Source of the DNA: an uncultured Bacteroidia bacterium | Lineage (GTDB): Bacteria > Bacteroidota > Bacteroidia > Bacteroidales > F082 | Length of the DNA stretch: 64,000 nt | Reading direction: 5' to 3' | Assembly: GCA_913009755.1 (NCBI GenBank) | Contig: CAJVWU010000002.1 | Location: forward strand, 62,001-126,000 | Shown: positions 56,148 to 64,000 of the stretch, one piece after another | Layout: each line of letters begins with the position of its first letter | Numbering within the stretch: position 1 is the first letter of the stretch | Translations under genes and position numbers: made by a program | Notes under the pieces: model-generated | The model's input: only the letters and a program-made list of their open reading frames with translations | Told to the model about the DNA's origin: nothing | Database searches by the model: none

Positions 56148-57721
56148 CGGTTTAAATATTTTTTACCGGTTTTTAATAACAAAAGCGGAATCACAAGAAG
56201 AATTGTCAATATGGCACCAATCAGGAAATCGTCGTTAATACCCTGGACAAAAGCTTGTGAAACAATATTTTTAAAGAGTAAACTCCTGGACTGTATGGTG
56301 GCGGTTAGCAAATTACCTCCCGCCGTTTGCATGATGAATTCTTTTAAATGGGTCATTGCCTGATGATATGCCGGAGAAGTGATATCAAGTTGCTCCCCGT
56401 AAATTTGTTTGTGAAATTTCATCCTTTCAGTCAACAAGGTGCCCAGGGCAGCAATTCCAAAACTTCCCCCAATCTGGCGAATGGTGTTAAACAGGCCTGA
56501 GGCTTGCGCCAATTGTGGTTTGGGGATGTCCAACAGGGCAATAGCTGTTAAGGGCGTAAAAATCAATCCGATGCCGATTCCCCTTAGATAAAGTGGAAAC
56601 ATGATTTGGGCATGGGTTGTCTGGAGCGAAAAGAAGCTAAACAGATATAGGGAAATCCCAAGTATAACAACCCCCATCATAGCCGGTATCTTTGGGTTTA
56701 AACGATCCGTTAATTGCCCAGCAAGGGGAGAAATAAACGCTTGTAATATACCTACCGGAAAAAATACCAACCCGGCTTGCAGTGCGGTATAACCCAATGA
56801 GTTCTGTAAATATATCGGTAATAAAAAAGCATTCCCGAAAAAAGCCATTCCAAAAATGAACATAATGGCCGAAGACAAACCGAAATTGTAATTCTTAAGT
56901 AGTTTTAAATTCAAAATCGGATGTGCAATGGTCATTTCAATAATTACAAATAACACAATGCTGATGGTAGCGATGAAAAAATTAGCAAGAATAAACGGGG
57001 AAGACCAGCCTCCGGTATTCCATGATGAGTTACCTGTGGCAAAGGCCAGCAACAGGCTTCCAAGTCCAAGGGTCATGGTAATAAATCCACCCAAATCAAA
57101 TGGATGGCGAACCTTATTTTTGTATTCGCCCTGGATAATAAAAACGGCCATTATCCCAATAATTCCCACCGGAACATTGATGTCAAAAATAGCATGCCAG
57201 GAAAAATTGTCTACGAGATAACCGCCAGCCAGCGGACCCAATGATACCGATGCGGCGGCAGCGATTCCCCAGAATCCCAAAGCCACACCCCGTTGGTTAG
57301 GTGGAAAGGTACGGGTAACAATGGCCATACCAACCGGCATGAGAAATCCGGCACCTATACCCTGGAAAATCCGGAAAGCAATTAAAATATTTTCGCTCCA
57401 CGAAAGACTGCAAAACAACGAACCCAGTGTAAACAAGCCTAATCCGAGCATATAGGTCAATTTATAACCAAACCGGTCGGCAATCCAACCTGACGAAGGC
57501 AATGCCACCGCAAATGCCAACAAGTAGGCAGTCATTATCCATTCAATTTGGTCAACACTTACACCAAACACCGCCATCATTTTAGGGAAAGCAACGCTAA
57601 CAATAGTGGAATCCAATACCGCCATAAACGTGCCTATCATCACACTAAGCAAAACCAGCCATTTGTTGGCGGCATTTTCATCATGTTCCCAATGTAGGGC
57701 GGCATTATTTGCCTGATTCAT
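56144..57721 (-). CDS. emrB: DHA2-family MFS drug exporter (EmrB/QacA type)
   Basis: 525 aa, about 14 membrane segments. The DHA2 signature LDSTIVSVAFPKMM is at about residues 37-50, and a loop motif WIADRFGYKL lies after the second segment. It works with an EmrA-type adaptor and TolC to move hydrophobic compounds out of the cell by the proton gradient. It overlaps the adaptor gene by 17 bases. Confidence 0.93.
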   Translation of the reverse strand: MNQANNAALHWEHDENAANKWLVLLSVMIGTFMAVLDSTIVSVAFPKMMAVFGVSVDQIEWIMTAYLLAFAVALPSSGWIADRFGYKLTYMLGLGLFTLGSLFCSLSWSENILIAFRIFQGIGAGFLMPVGMAIVTRTFPPNQRGVALGFWGIAAAASVSLGPLAGGYLVDNFSWHAIFDINVPVGIIGIMAVFIIQGEYKNKVRHPFDLGGFITMTLGLGSLLLAFATGNSSWNTGGWSSPFILANFFIATISIVLFVIIEMTIAHPILNLKLLKNYNFGLSSAIMFIFGMAFFGNAFLLPIYLQNSLGYTALQAGLVFFPVGILQAFISPLAGQLTDRLNPKIPAMMGVVILGISLYLFSFFSLQTTHAQIMFPLYLRGIGIGLIFTPLTAIALLDIPKPQLAQASGLFNTIRQIGGSFGIAALGTLLTERMKFHKQIYGEQLDITSPAYHQAMTHLKEFIMQTAGGNLLTATIQSRSLLFKNIVSQAFVQGINDDFLIGAILTILLVIPLLLLKTGKKYLNR

Positions 57722-58652
57722 TTTTCCTTATTTTTATTCTAATTTCCACTGACATGCCGGGGAGCAACTTCTTTTTGGCATCACCCTTGTTCCCAACTTG
57801 TTCAATGGTCATTTTAATGGGAATGCGCTGCGATACTTTGGTAAAATTTCCCGATGCATTATCGGGGGGAATTAACGAAAACTGCGAAGCCGTGCTGTTT
57901 CCCATTTTGTATATTTTACCTTTAAAGGATGTGTTCGGAAAAGCATCAACATCAATTTCAACCGTATCCCCCAACCTGATATTGTGAATTTTATTTTCCG
58001 GAAGCATGGCTGTAACCCAATGTTTTTTAGTACTGAAAACCGTAAATATTCCCTGCCCCGGGGCAACCACATCTCCGGCTAAAACCCATCGTTTGGCAAC
58101 CACCCCGTCCATTGGGGCAACGATCTGCGTATGCTTAAGGGTGTTTTGAATGGTATTTATGGATGCTTCAATGGCAGGAATTTTTGATTCGGTTAACGAA
58201 AGCTGCACTTTGGCGGCCTGGTATTCTTTTTGAATATTTTCAAAGTTTGCTTTTGGAATTATTTTTTCATTGTACTGTTTTTTAGCCCGGTCATAATTTA
58301 TTTTACTCTGTTCAAGCCTAACTTTTGCCAATTCAATGCCTAACCTTGCTTCTGTTAAACCGGCGGCAGCCTGTACAATCCTTACCACATAGTCTGTGGT
58401 GTCCAATTGTGCCAGTAATTTACCCTCCTTAACCTCCTCTCCTTCGTGCGTGGTTAACCGGATAATCCTACCGGGAATTTGTGAACTTATGGTTACCTTG
58501 TATGCTTCGATATAAGCATCATCAGTGGTAATAAACCCCCTCTTGTGAATATACCACCATGAGGCAAGCCCAAGAATAATTAATACGATAACCGAACCGG
58601 TAATGATGCTTCCTGTTTTTCTTTTTTTGAGTTTCGGAGTTCCTTGTGCCAT
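57705..58652 (-). CDS. emrA: EmrA/HlyD-family membrane-fusion adaptor
   Basis: 315 aa. One N-terminal membrane helix (about 15-32), then two biotinyl-lipoyl-like halves split by a coiled coil. TTDDAYIEAYKVTISSQIPGRI is the EmrA signature, and APMDGVVAKRWVLAGDVVAPG is the second lipoyl half. It bridges EmrB to TolC across the periplasm. It follows the MarR gene by 24 bases. Confidence 0.93.
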   Translation of the reverse strand: MAQGTPKLKKRKTGSIITGSVIVLIILGLASWWYIHKRGFITTDDAYIEAYKVTISSQIPGRIIRLTTHEGEEVKEGKLLAQLDTTDYVVRIVQAAAGLTEARLGIELAKVRLEQSKINYDRAKKQYNEKIIPKANFENIQKEYQAAKVQLSLTESKIPAIEASINTIQNTLKHTQIVAPMDGVVAKRWVLAGDVVAPGQGIFTVFSTKKHWVTAMLPENKIHNIRLGDTVEIDVDAFPNTSFKGKIYKMGNSTASQFSLIPPDNASGNFTKVSQRIPIKMTIEQVGNKGDAKKKLLPGMSVEIRIKIRKNESGK

Positions 58653-58676
58653 TGCAATTTTTTTAGTTTTTAAAAT

Positions 58677-59090
58677 TTATACAATATGATCCACTATTTT
58701 TTTAAGAATCTTTCCCAATTGCCTATATTCCTCTTTATTTAAGGCATGAAACAAATAATCCCTGATTTCATTGTGAAAACGATCCATGTTTTCCCTTATT
58801 AATATCGCTTTTTCATTAGGATAGACACAGTTTTTTCGTTTGTCTTCCGAATTGATGTTCCTTGTAATGTAACCTAATTGTTCCAGTTTTTTTATGCCCT
58901 TGCTCACTGTGGCCTTGTCCAAATACAAATTTTTCGCCATTTCTTCCTGAGTAATTCCTTGATTTTTAAACAAGTATCGCAAAAAGAAAAACTGACCGGC
59001 GTCTATATCGTAACCTTTCAGCTTTGAAGCCATCCGTTGGTGTGCCTTGCGGTGAATAACCGAAATGAGCATGCCTGGTTTCTGTTCCAT
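58677..59090 (-). CDS. MarR-family regulator of the efflux operon
   Basis: 137 aa winged-helix regulator: YLFKNQGITQEEMAKNLYLDKATVSKGIKKLEQLGYITRNINSEDKRKN. It is the first gene of the operon and probably represses it until an inducer binds (inference from family and layout). An inverted repeat next to the promoter (59141-59158) is a likely operator. Confidence 0.93.
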   Translation of the reverse strand: MEQKPGMLISVIHRKAHQRMASKLKGYDIDAGQFFFLRYLFKNQGITQEEMAKNLYLDKATVSKGIKKLEQLGYITRNINSEDKRKNCVYPNEKAILIRENMDRFHNEIRDYLFHALNKEEYRQLGKILKKIVDHIV

Positions 59091-59123
59091 TTTACATTTA
59101 TTTTACTCTGCAATAAAAAAACG

Positions 59124-59131
59124 CAAAAGTA
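59124..59131 (-). promoter_or_regulatory. -7 box TACTTTTG of the marR-emrAB-tolC operon
   Basis: TACTTTTG on the minus strand, 33 bases before the MarR ATG at 59090. Confidence 0.6.
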
Positions 59132-59140
59132 TATGAATAA

Positions 59141-59158
59141 TAGTTTGCCATGCAACTA
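59141..59158. promoter_or_regulatory. candidate MarR operator upstream of the efflux operon
   Basis: TAGTTTGCCATGCAACTA: arms TAGTTxGC and GCxACTA around CAT. It lies immediately upstream of the -7 box, within the -33/-7 spacer. Form and location suit a MarR-dimer site (inference). Confidence 0.55.
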
Positions 59159-59210
59159 ATAACCTGAAAAAAACACAAATTGAAAGATACTAAAAAGCAA
59201 AGCCGTCAAC

Positions 59211-60323
59211 TCAGGTTGTTTTCCGGTAACGCAAAGTGGAAAAAACAAGCATACCGGTAGCATACGCGGTAAGTATCCAAAACTCTTTTTGAAAATCGAA
59301 AAAGTCAGACCCCTTGAGCATGATCATCCGGTTGATTTTGATGAAGTAGGCCAACGGGTTGATAACGTTTAATTTCTGTGCCCATAAAGGCATGCTTTCT
59401 ATGGGGGTGAACAACCCGCTCATTAAGATAAAAACCACCAGGAAAAACCAGGAAATGAACATGGCCTGTTGCATGGTATCGGTCAATGTGGAGACCAGCA
59501 ACCCGAACCCAAGTACCAGCACAAGGTAAATTCCGGCGACAAACAGGAGCAGTGCCGGATTGCCCACAATGTGAATCCCAAACCAAAACCGTGCAAAAAA
59601 CAGTCCGATCAATAAGTCGGCCATGGCGATAATCCAAAAAGGGATCAGTTTACCGGCAATAAACTCAAATTTGCGGATGGGGGTCACATTCAATTGCTCA
59701 ATGGTCCCCAGTTCTTTTTCTTTCACAACGTTCATTGAAGACAAAAACATGCCAATGATGGTAATGAGCAAAACCAGGATGCCCGGTACCATATACGTTA
59801 CATAATTCAGTTCCGGGTTATACCAGAACGAAGGGCTCAGTTTGATGGGCATCCCTTTAAAATGAACAGGAAACTGTTTAATCAGTATCTCTCTGTTGAA
59901 ATCGCTGATTATGGAAATGGCATAAGCGTTCATCAGGCTGGCGGCACTCCCGTTGATCGCGTTGGTAACTACCTGTACCTGCGCATGTTTGACAGTGACA
60001 AGGTTTTTTTCAAAATCGGATTCGATAACAATGATCTGATCGGCCTTGTCTTTTTGAATGGCCTGTACGGCCTGCCGGTATGAATTGGTTTTCCCGACTT
60101 CGGTAAAAAAGGCCGACCCGCTGAATTTGTCTGTTAGTTTCCGGGATTCAGACGAGTGGTCGTGATCCACGATTATAAAACGTATATTTTTGATCTCGAA
60201 AGTGGCGGTATAGGACAAAACCACCAATTGCATAATCGGAATGATGAATAAAATGGGCAACATGGATTTATCCCTGAAAATCTGGATGAATTCCTTTTGC
60301 AATATGTAGAGGATTGTTCGCAT
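59211..60323 (-). CDS. ABC-2 type permease (second of two)
   Basis: About 370 aa from ATG 60323 (an earlier in-frame start adds 24 residues unlike the family). It begins RTILYILQKEFIQIFRDKSM. One N-terminal helix, a large periplasmic domain (about 45-170) and five C-terminal helices; the KEKELGTIEQLNVTPIR cytoplasmic loop is typical of the YbhR/YbhS-like ABC-2 family. It pairs with the related permease just upstream. The gap between them holds a hairpin. Confidence 0.9.
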   Translation of the reverse strand: MRTILYILQKEFIQIFRDKSMLPILFIIPIMQLVVLSYTATFEIKNIRFIIVDHDHSSESRKLTDKFSGSAFFTEVGKTNSYRQAVQAIQKDKADQIIVIESDFEKNLVTVKHAQVQVVTNAINGSAASLMNAYAISIISDFNREILIKQFPVHFKGMPIKLSPSFWYNPELNYVTYMVPGILVLLITIIGMFLSSMNVVKEKELGTIEQLNVTPIRKFEFIAGKLIPFWIIAMADLLIGLFFARFWFGIHIVGNPALLLFVAGIYLVLVLGFGLLVSTLTDTMQQAMFISWFFLVVFILMSGLFTPIESMPLWAQKLNVINPLAYFIKINRMIMLKGSDFFDFQKEFWILTAYATGMLVFSTLRYRKTT

Positions 60324-60386
60324 TGTTTTATTGCTCGATTGTTTTATTACCTGTCCGCCGGAGCCAATGCAGAGGCGGGTTTTTAT

Positions 60387-60406
60387 CCCGGCCATGAATG
60401 GCCGGG
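60387..60406. repeat. CCCGGCCAT-ATGGCCGGG hairpin between the permease genes
   Basis: CCCGGCCAT (60387-60395) pairs with ATGGCCGGG (60398-60406) with a 2-base loop. No T-run follows on the operon strand, so it is probably a palindromic repeat rather than a terminator. Confidence 0.5.
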
Positions 60407-60467
60407 TAACTGATTCGTTTCATGACAACATTTTAATGATCGCTTATACTCTTCTGTCCTCCCTACC

Positions 60468-61568
60468 TTACTCCAACCTTATTTTAAACTTCTTAATGCT
60501 CATCCCGATAAAAAACAACGTCATCAGAAAGATGATCAGCGTTTCTTTCCAGAAATAGCTAAACCCAACGCCCTTCAACATAATGTTTTTTATGATAATG
60601 ATAAACCATTTGCTGGGCATAATATCACTGAGATATTGTAGGACGAGCGGCATATTTTCTACAGGAAAGATGAATCCCGACAGCAAAATGGTGGGAAGCA
60701 TCAATCCGAACATTGACAACAGCATGGCCTGCTGCTGCGAATGGCTGACTGTTGAGATTAAAATGCCCATGGCCAGCGCCATGATGATAAACAACAAACT
60801 TTCGGCAAGCAACAAAACCAGGCTCCCTTTTACAGGCATGCCAAAAACAAAAAATGCCAGCAAAAGGATACTCAACAGGTTGATGAATGACAACAACACA
60901 TAAGGCGCTACTTTGCCAATAATAATATGCGACGGCCTTAACGGCGAAACCAGTATGGCTTCCATGGTGCCCAGTTCTTTTTCGCGGGTAATGGAAATGG
61001 AGGTCATCATGGCCGAAACCAACATCAGCAAAACCGTGATGACACCCGGGACAAACATATAGACGCTTTTCAGTTCCGGGTTGTAAAGCATTGTGGTTTC
61101 AATGCCTATGTTCAAGGGGATGGCGCTTTCCTGTTGCAGTTGGGTTAACATATAGCTGTTAACAATCCCCGTTGTATAAGCATTCAGGATGTTGGCGGTG
61201 TTGGGTTCGGTAGCATCCAGTATCAATTGAATGCGGGCCATGTTTTCTGTTTCCAGTTTTTTTGCAAAATCACTTTCAAAGATCACAACTTCTTTGATCG
61301 CCCCTTTTTTAAAGGCAGGCTTTATTTCATTATTTGATTTCAGGTACCGGTCGAGGAGAAAATAATGAGAGGATAAAATTTTACGGGTGATCTCACGGGT
61401 AACCACATCTTTTGAGTGGTCGAGAATGGCAATATGGGCATTGTTGATGTCGTTGGTGATGGCAAAGCCAAACAACAAAACCTGTACAACGGGCATTCCG
61501 AAAAGGATAACCATGGTACGGTAGTCCCTGAAAATATGGAAAAACTCCTTTTTAATAAATGCCCACAT
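60468..61568 (-). CDS. ABC-2 type permease (first of two)
   Basis: 366 aa, beginning MWAFIKKEFFHIFRDYRTMVILFGMPV. Same plan as its neighbour: one N-terminal helix, a periplasmic domain, and a C-terminal helix bundle with TREKELGTMEAILVSPLRPSH. The two permeases together probably form the membrane part of a heterodimeric exporter. Confidence 0.91.
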   Translation of the reverse strand: MWAFIKKEFFHIFRDYRTMVILFGMPVVQVLLFGFAITNDINNAHIAILDHSKDVVTREITRKILSSHYFLLDRYLKSNNEIKPAFKKGAIKEVVIFESDFAKKLETENMARIQLILDATEPNTANILNAYTTGIVNSYMLTQLQQESAIPLNIGIETTMLYNPELKSVYMFVPGVITVLLMLVSAMMTSISITREKELGTMEAILVSPLRPSHIIIGKVAPYVLLSFINLLSILLLAFFVFGMPVKGSLVLLLAESLLFIIMALAMGILISTVSHSQQQAMLLSMFGLMLPTILLSGFIFPVENMPLVLQYLSDIMPSKWFIIIIKNIMLKGVGFSYFWKETLIIFLMTLFFIGMSIKKFKIRLE

Positions 61569-61693
61569 TTTAGATGTTTGATGTTTATTGTTTCTGATTG
61601 CCCGGGGTACAAATCCGAAAGAGCGTACGGTTCAAGCACTTACCTCGCGACCCGTATCACGGCTTCACGCAACCCGTTTCCCTGCAACCCGTC

Positions 61694-62431
61694 TCACTCC
61701 ACATTTCTCGCAATTTTTATAAAAACCTCGTTCATGTTTTTTGCTTTATACTTTTCTTTTAATGCTTTTGGAACATCCAGCGCTTCAATCTTTCCTTCCG
61801 ACATAATAGAAACCCGATCGCAATATTCCGCTTCATCCATGTAGTGTGTGGTAACAAAAACCGTTGTGCCGTTGTCGGAGGCTTCGTAAATCATCTCCCA
61901 GAACTGCCTTCGTGTAATGGGGTCAACGCCACCGGTAGGCTCATCCAGGAAAATGATGTCGGGATTGTGCAGATTGGCTACTGAAAACGCCAGTTTTTGT
62001 TTCCATCCCAGGGGTATGTTTTTCAGCAACATATCTTCAAAGTTTTCCATTTCCAGTTTCTTCAGATAAAACCGCATCCTTTCGCGTATTTGTTTTCTGC
62101 CCAGCCCGTAAATGCCGCCGTAAAACCTGAAATTTTCTTTCACCGTCATATCATCATACAATGAAAAATGCTGGCTCATATATCCAATCCGGCGTTTTAC
62201 CTTTTCGGGATACTTACTTACATCAACCTCAGCGACAATCACCTTTCCGGAAGTGGGTTTCGACAACCCGGTCAGGATTTTCATGGTCGTGGTTTTACCG
62301 GCGCCGTTGGCTCCCAGAAACCCGAATATTTCACCCCGGTAAACGTTGAAAGTTAAATGGTCGTTGGCGATAAAATGGCCGAATTTCTTCACCAGGCCGG
62401 TTACTTCTATGATGGGCTCTTTTTGATTCAT
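61694..62431 (-). CDS. ABC transporter ATPase with atypical signature (second of two)
   Basis: 245 aa from ATG 62431, which overlaps the previous stop as ATGA. Walker A GANGAGKTTT and Walker B IIFLDEPTGGVD are intact. The usual LSGGQ signature is replaced by PLGWKQKLA, as in the second half of YbhF-like ATPases. It is therefore a candidate non-equivalent partner of the upstream ATPase. Confidence 0.92.
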   Translation of the reverse strand: MNQKEPIIEVTGLVKKFGHFIANDHLTFNVYRGEIFGFLGANGAGKTTTMKILTGLSKPTSGKVIVAEVDVSKYPEKVKRRIGYMSQHFSLYDDMTVKENFRFYGGIYGLGRKQIRERMRFYLKKLEMENFEDMLLKNIPLGWKQKLAFSVANLHNPDIIFLDEPTGGVDPITRRQFWEMIYEASDNGTTVFVTTHYMDEAEYCDRVSIMSEGKIEALDVPKALKEKYKAKNMNEVFIKIARNVE

Positions 62432-63351
62432 CCGGTTGATTTTTCCATGAGTGCTAAAAAACAATCTTCAATAACCGGTTCAATGGCCGATATTTCAATT
62501 TCCCGATATCCTTTTTCTGAAAGAAAATGAAAGATGTTTTCTTTTAGTTGTTTTGTTTTCAACCGGGTAGCGAGATGAAGGGTGTCCCCAAAACGATAAA
62601 CCCTTTCAGCGCTTTCAAAGCCGGCCATGTCCTTCAGCAGCCTGTGCATCTTGTTTGTCTTGACGGAAAGTAAGTTTTCCGAAAAATCATTGACAATTTG
62701 CTGTGGTTTGTCCACTGTCATCAGGCTTCCCGACTGCATCAGGGCTACACGGTCGCACAAAGCAGCTTCATCCATATATGGGGTCGAAACCAGAATGGTA
62801 ATCCCTTTTGTCTGCATTTTCTTTAACAGCTCCCAGAATTCTTTCCGCGAAACCGCATCCACGCCGGTTGTGGGTTCGTCCAATACCAAAAGTTCCGGCT
62901 TGTGAATCAGAGCACACGATAAAGCCAGTTTTTGTTTCATGCCGCCGGACAAATCCCCTGCACGCCGGTTTTTAAAAGGAGCTATCTGACTGTAAACATC
63001 TTCAATCAAAGCAAAATTTTCTTCAATGGAAGTGTTGAATATTCTGGCATAAAATTTAAGATTTTCCTCCACCGTCAAATCCATATACAGCGAAAACCTT
63101 CCAGGCATGTAGCCTGTAATCCTCCTGATCTTTTTATAATCTTCCACTACATCATAATCACCCACACGAATGCCTCCCCGGTCGGCAAGAATTAAACTGG
63201 TTAAAATCCTGAACAAGGTGGTTTTTCCGGCACCATCGGGTCCGATAAACCCAAACAACTCATTGGAGGACACCTCCATATTAATGTTTTTCAGTGCTTT
63301 AACCTTTTCGTAATTTTTTTCCAGATTTTGAATTGTAACCGGTACAGACAT
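62428..63351 (-). CDS. ABC transporter ATPase with canonical signature (first of two)
   Basis: 307 aa. Walker A GPDGAGKTTL, signature LSGGMKQKLA and Walker B LLVLDEPTTGVD are all intact. A C-terminal extension of about 80 residues follows the core. With the next gene it corresponds to the two halves of a fused YbhF-type ATPase. It heads a four-gene exporter operon (two ATPases, two permeases). Confidence 0.93.
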   Translation of the reverse strand: MSVPVTIQNLEKNYEKVKALKNINMEVSSNELFGFIGPDGAGKTTLFRILTSLILADRGGIRVGDYDVVEDYKKIRRITGYMPGRFSLYMDLTVEENLKFYARIFNTSIEENFALIEDVYSQIAPFKNRRAGDLSGGMKQKLALSCALIHKPELLVLDEPTTGVDAVSRKEFWELLKKMQTKGITILVSTPYMDEAALCDRVALMQSGSLMTVDKPQQIVNDFSENLLSVKTNKMHRLLKDMAGFESAERVYRFGDTLHLATRLKTKQLKENIFHFLSEKGYREIEISAIEPVIEDCFLALMEKSTG

Positions 63352-63441
63352 GGTTTTCCTGTTTTTCCTCTTTTTTACTTTTAAAAAAGGAAATAAATGT
63401 TTTTAATTCAAAAATGTTATAAAAAAGGCCGGATTAGTTTT

Positions 63442-63912
63442 TTATTTCACCCGGGTCCAGTAAACGGTACGGCCAAACAAACTGATGCCTACGTAGCCTC
63501 GTATTTTCAAGTTGTCTTTGTTGTTTTCATCCGGAAATTCCATATAACAGCTATAGGTTTTGCCGGATTTGGGGTCGTAAATTTCCCCGTCTTCCCATTC
63601 ATCTTTATCAAAAACAAAATCTTTCAACAGGAGCAAACCCATAACCGGCCGTGATTGCAGGCTCTCATCCTTGTTTTTATCATCGAGCTTGGGTTTGCCC
63701 GTTTTATCGTCAATGGGGTTTTTCAGCCAGATGATCTTCCCGTAATATTTATCCCCTTCCTTGTAGATCTGAACATGGGCATCCTTATCCTGGTTCAACC
63801 AAATGCCAATAATATCATCGGCTTTGAATTCCTGGGCGTTGATTTTCATGAACGGGGAAACCAACAGCCCCAATAACACAATTGCAAAACTTGTAATTTT
63901 CATCTTTATCAA
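63442..63912 (-). CDS. DUF2147 family secreted protein
   Basis: 156 aa. Signal peptide at residues 1-26 (cut near INAQE). The mature part fits DUF2147: DDIIGIWLNQDKDAHVQIYKEGDKYYGKIIWLKNP, then GEIYDPKSGKTYSCYMEF and the closing LFGRTVYWTRV. A small beta-barrel-like envelope protein family of unknown role. It ends about 90 bases upstream of the first ABC ATPase start and may or may not be cotranscribed. Confidence 0.88.
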   Translation of the reverse strand: MIKMKITSFAIVLLGLLVSPFMKINAQEFKADDIIGIWLNQDKDAHVQIYKEGDKYYGKIIWLKNPIDDKTGKPKLDDKNKDESLQSRPVMGLLLLKDFVFDKDEWEDGEIYDPKSGKTYSCYMEFPDENNKDNLKIRGYVGISLFGRTVYWTRVK

Positions 63913-64000
63913 TTTTTAATGAGCCATAAAATTAAACATTCTTTTGAATTAAAAACAAAAAATGCTTTTATTGATCCGCCATCAATCCATAATTTTAAAT

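Noticed and set aside
61569-61693. short near-repeats of GCAACCCGT type between permease and ATPase genes
   Set aside because: Two or three imperfect copies only; too few and irregular for a CRISPR or defined repeat array.

Overview
The window reads as chromosome of a Bacteroidota bacterium, probably an anaerobic or fermentative member of the Bacteroidales/Marinilabiliales side of the phylum (inference). Three things support this. Many genes have a TAnnTTTG -7 promoter box. Six secreted proteins end in the C-terminal sorting domain read by the type IX secretion system (T9SS). The F-type ATP synthase genes are in the Bacteroidota arrangement, atpDC apart from atpBEFHAG. No rRNA, tRNA, CRISPR array, integrase or transposase gene was recognised.

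Layout. 1-5 kb: a PHP-family histidinol-phosphatase (cut by the window edge), a solitary AAA/DUF4143 ATPase, a lipoprotein asparaginase-like Ntn hydrolase, a TauE/SafE permease and thiL. 5-13.7 kb: the ATP synthase in two transcription units, separated by two lipoprotein genes on the other strand; a strong hairpin lies between atpE and atpF. 13.7-20.7 kb: a lipoprotein, ferritin, DUF3109, ornithine carbamoyltransferase, then an eroded patch (MarR, truncated pirin, methyltransferase fragment, dual-CDGSH protein, deleted DUF255 gene) and a zinc-ribbon protein. 20.8-25.9 kb: glyS, a DUF5916 outer-membrane protein and a decayed copy of an AAA/DUF4143 ATPase. 26-44.3 kb: T9SS cargo (Ycf48-like propeller, an orphan secreted protein, two tandem sialidase-like paralogues, an Omp28-type thioredoxin-fold protein) interspersed with a U32 peptidase-family protein, another AAA/DUF4143 ATPase, folA, a low-molecular-weight phosphatase and ptb-buk. 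44.4-54.6 kb: lysS, a further AAA/DUF4143 ATPase, an ECF sigma/anti-sigma/DUF4252 operon, an XRE-membrane protein pair, a secreted peptidylarginine deiminase-like enzyme, tatA and a MltF-like lytic transglycosylase. 54.8-64 kb: a MarR-EmrA-EmrB-TolC efflux operon, an ABC-2 exporter with two ATPases and two permeases, and DUF2147.

The best candidate for an undescribed system is the family of solitary AAA_14/wHTH/DUF4143 genes. All three intact copies have a strong palindrome in or just upstream of the promoter, and each palindrome has a different sequence. Each protein also carries a winged-helix segment. This suggests (inference) self-regulating one-gene units, and a fourth copy is decaying about 20 kb from its intact twin. 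Other signals worth a look are an 81-base multi-stem element upstream of ferritin, the atpE-atpF hairpin, inverted pairs of small palindromic repeats, MarR-type operators, and a 2.4-kb patch with three deletion-damaged genes.
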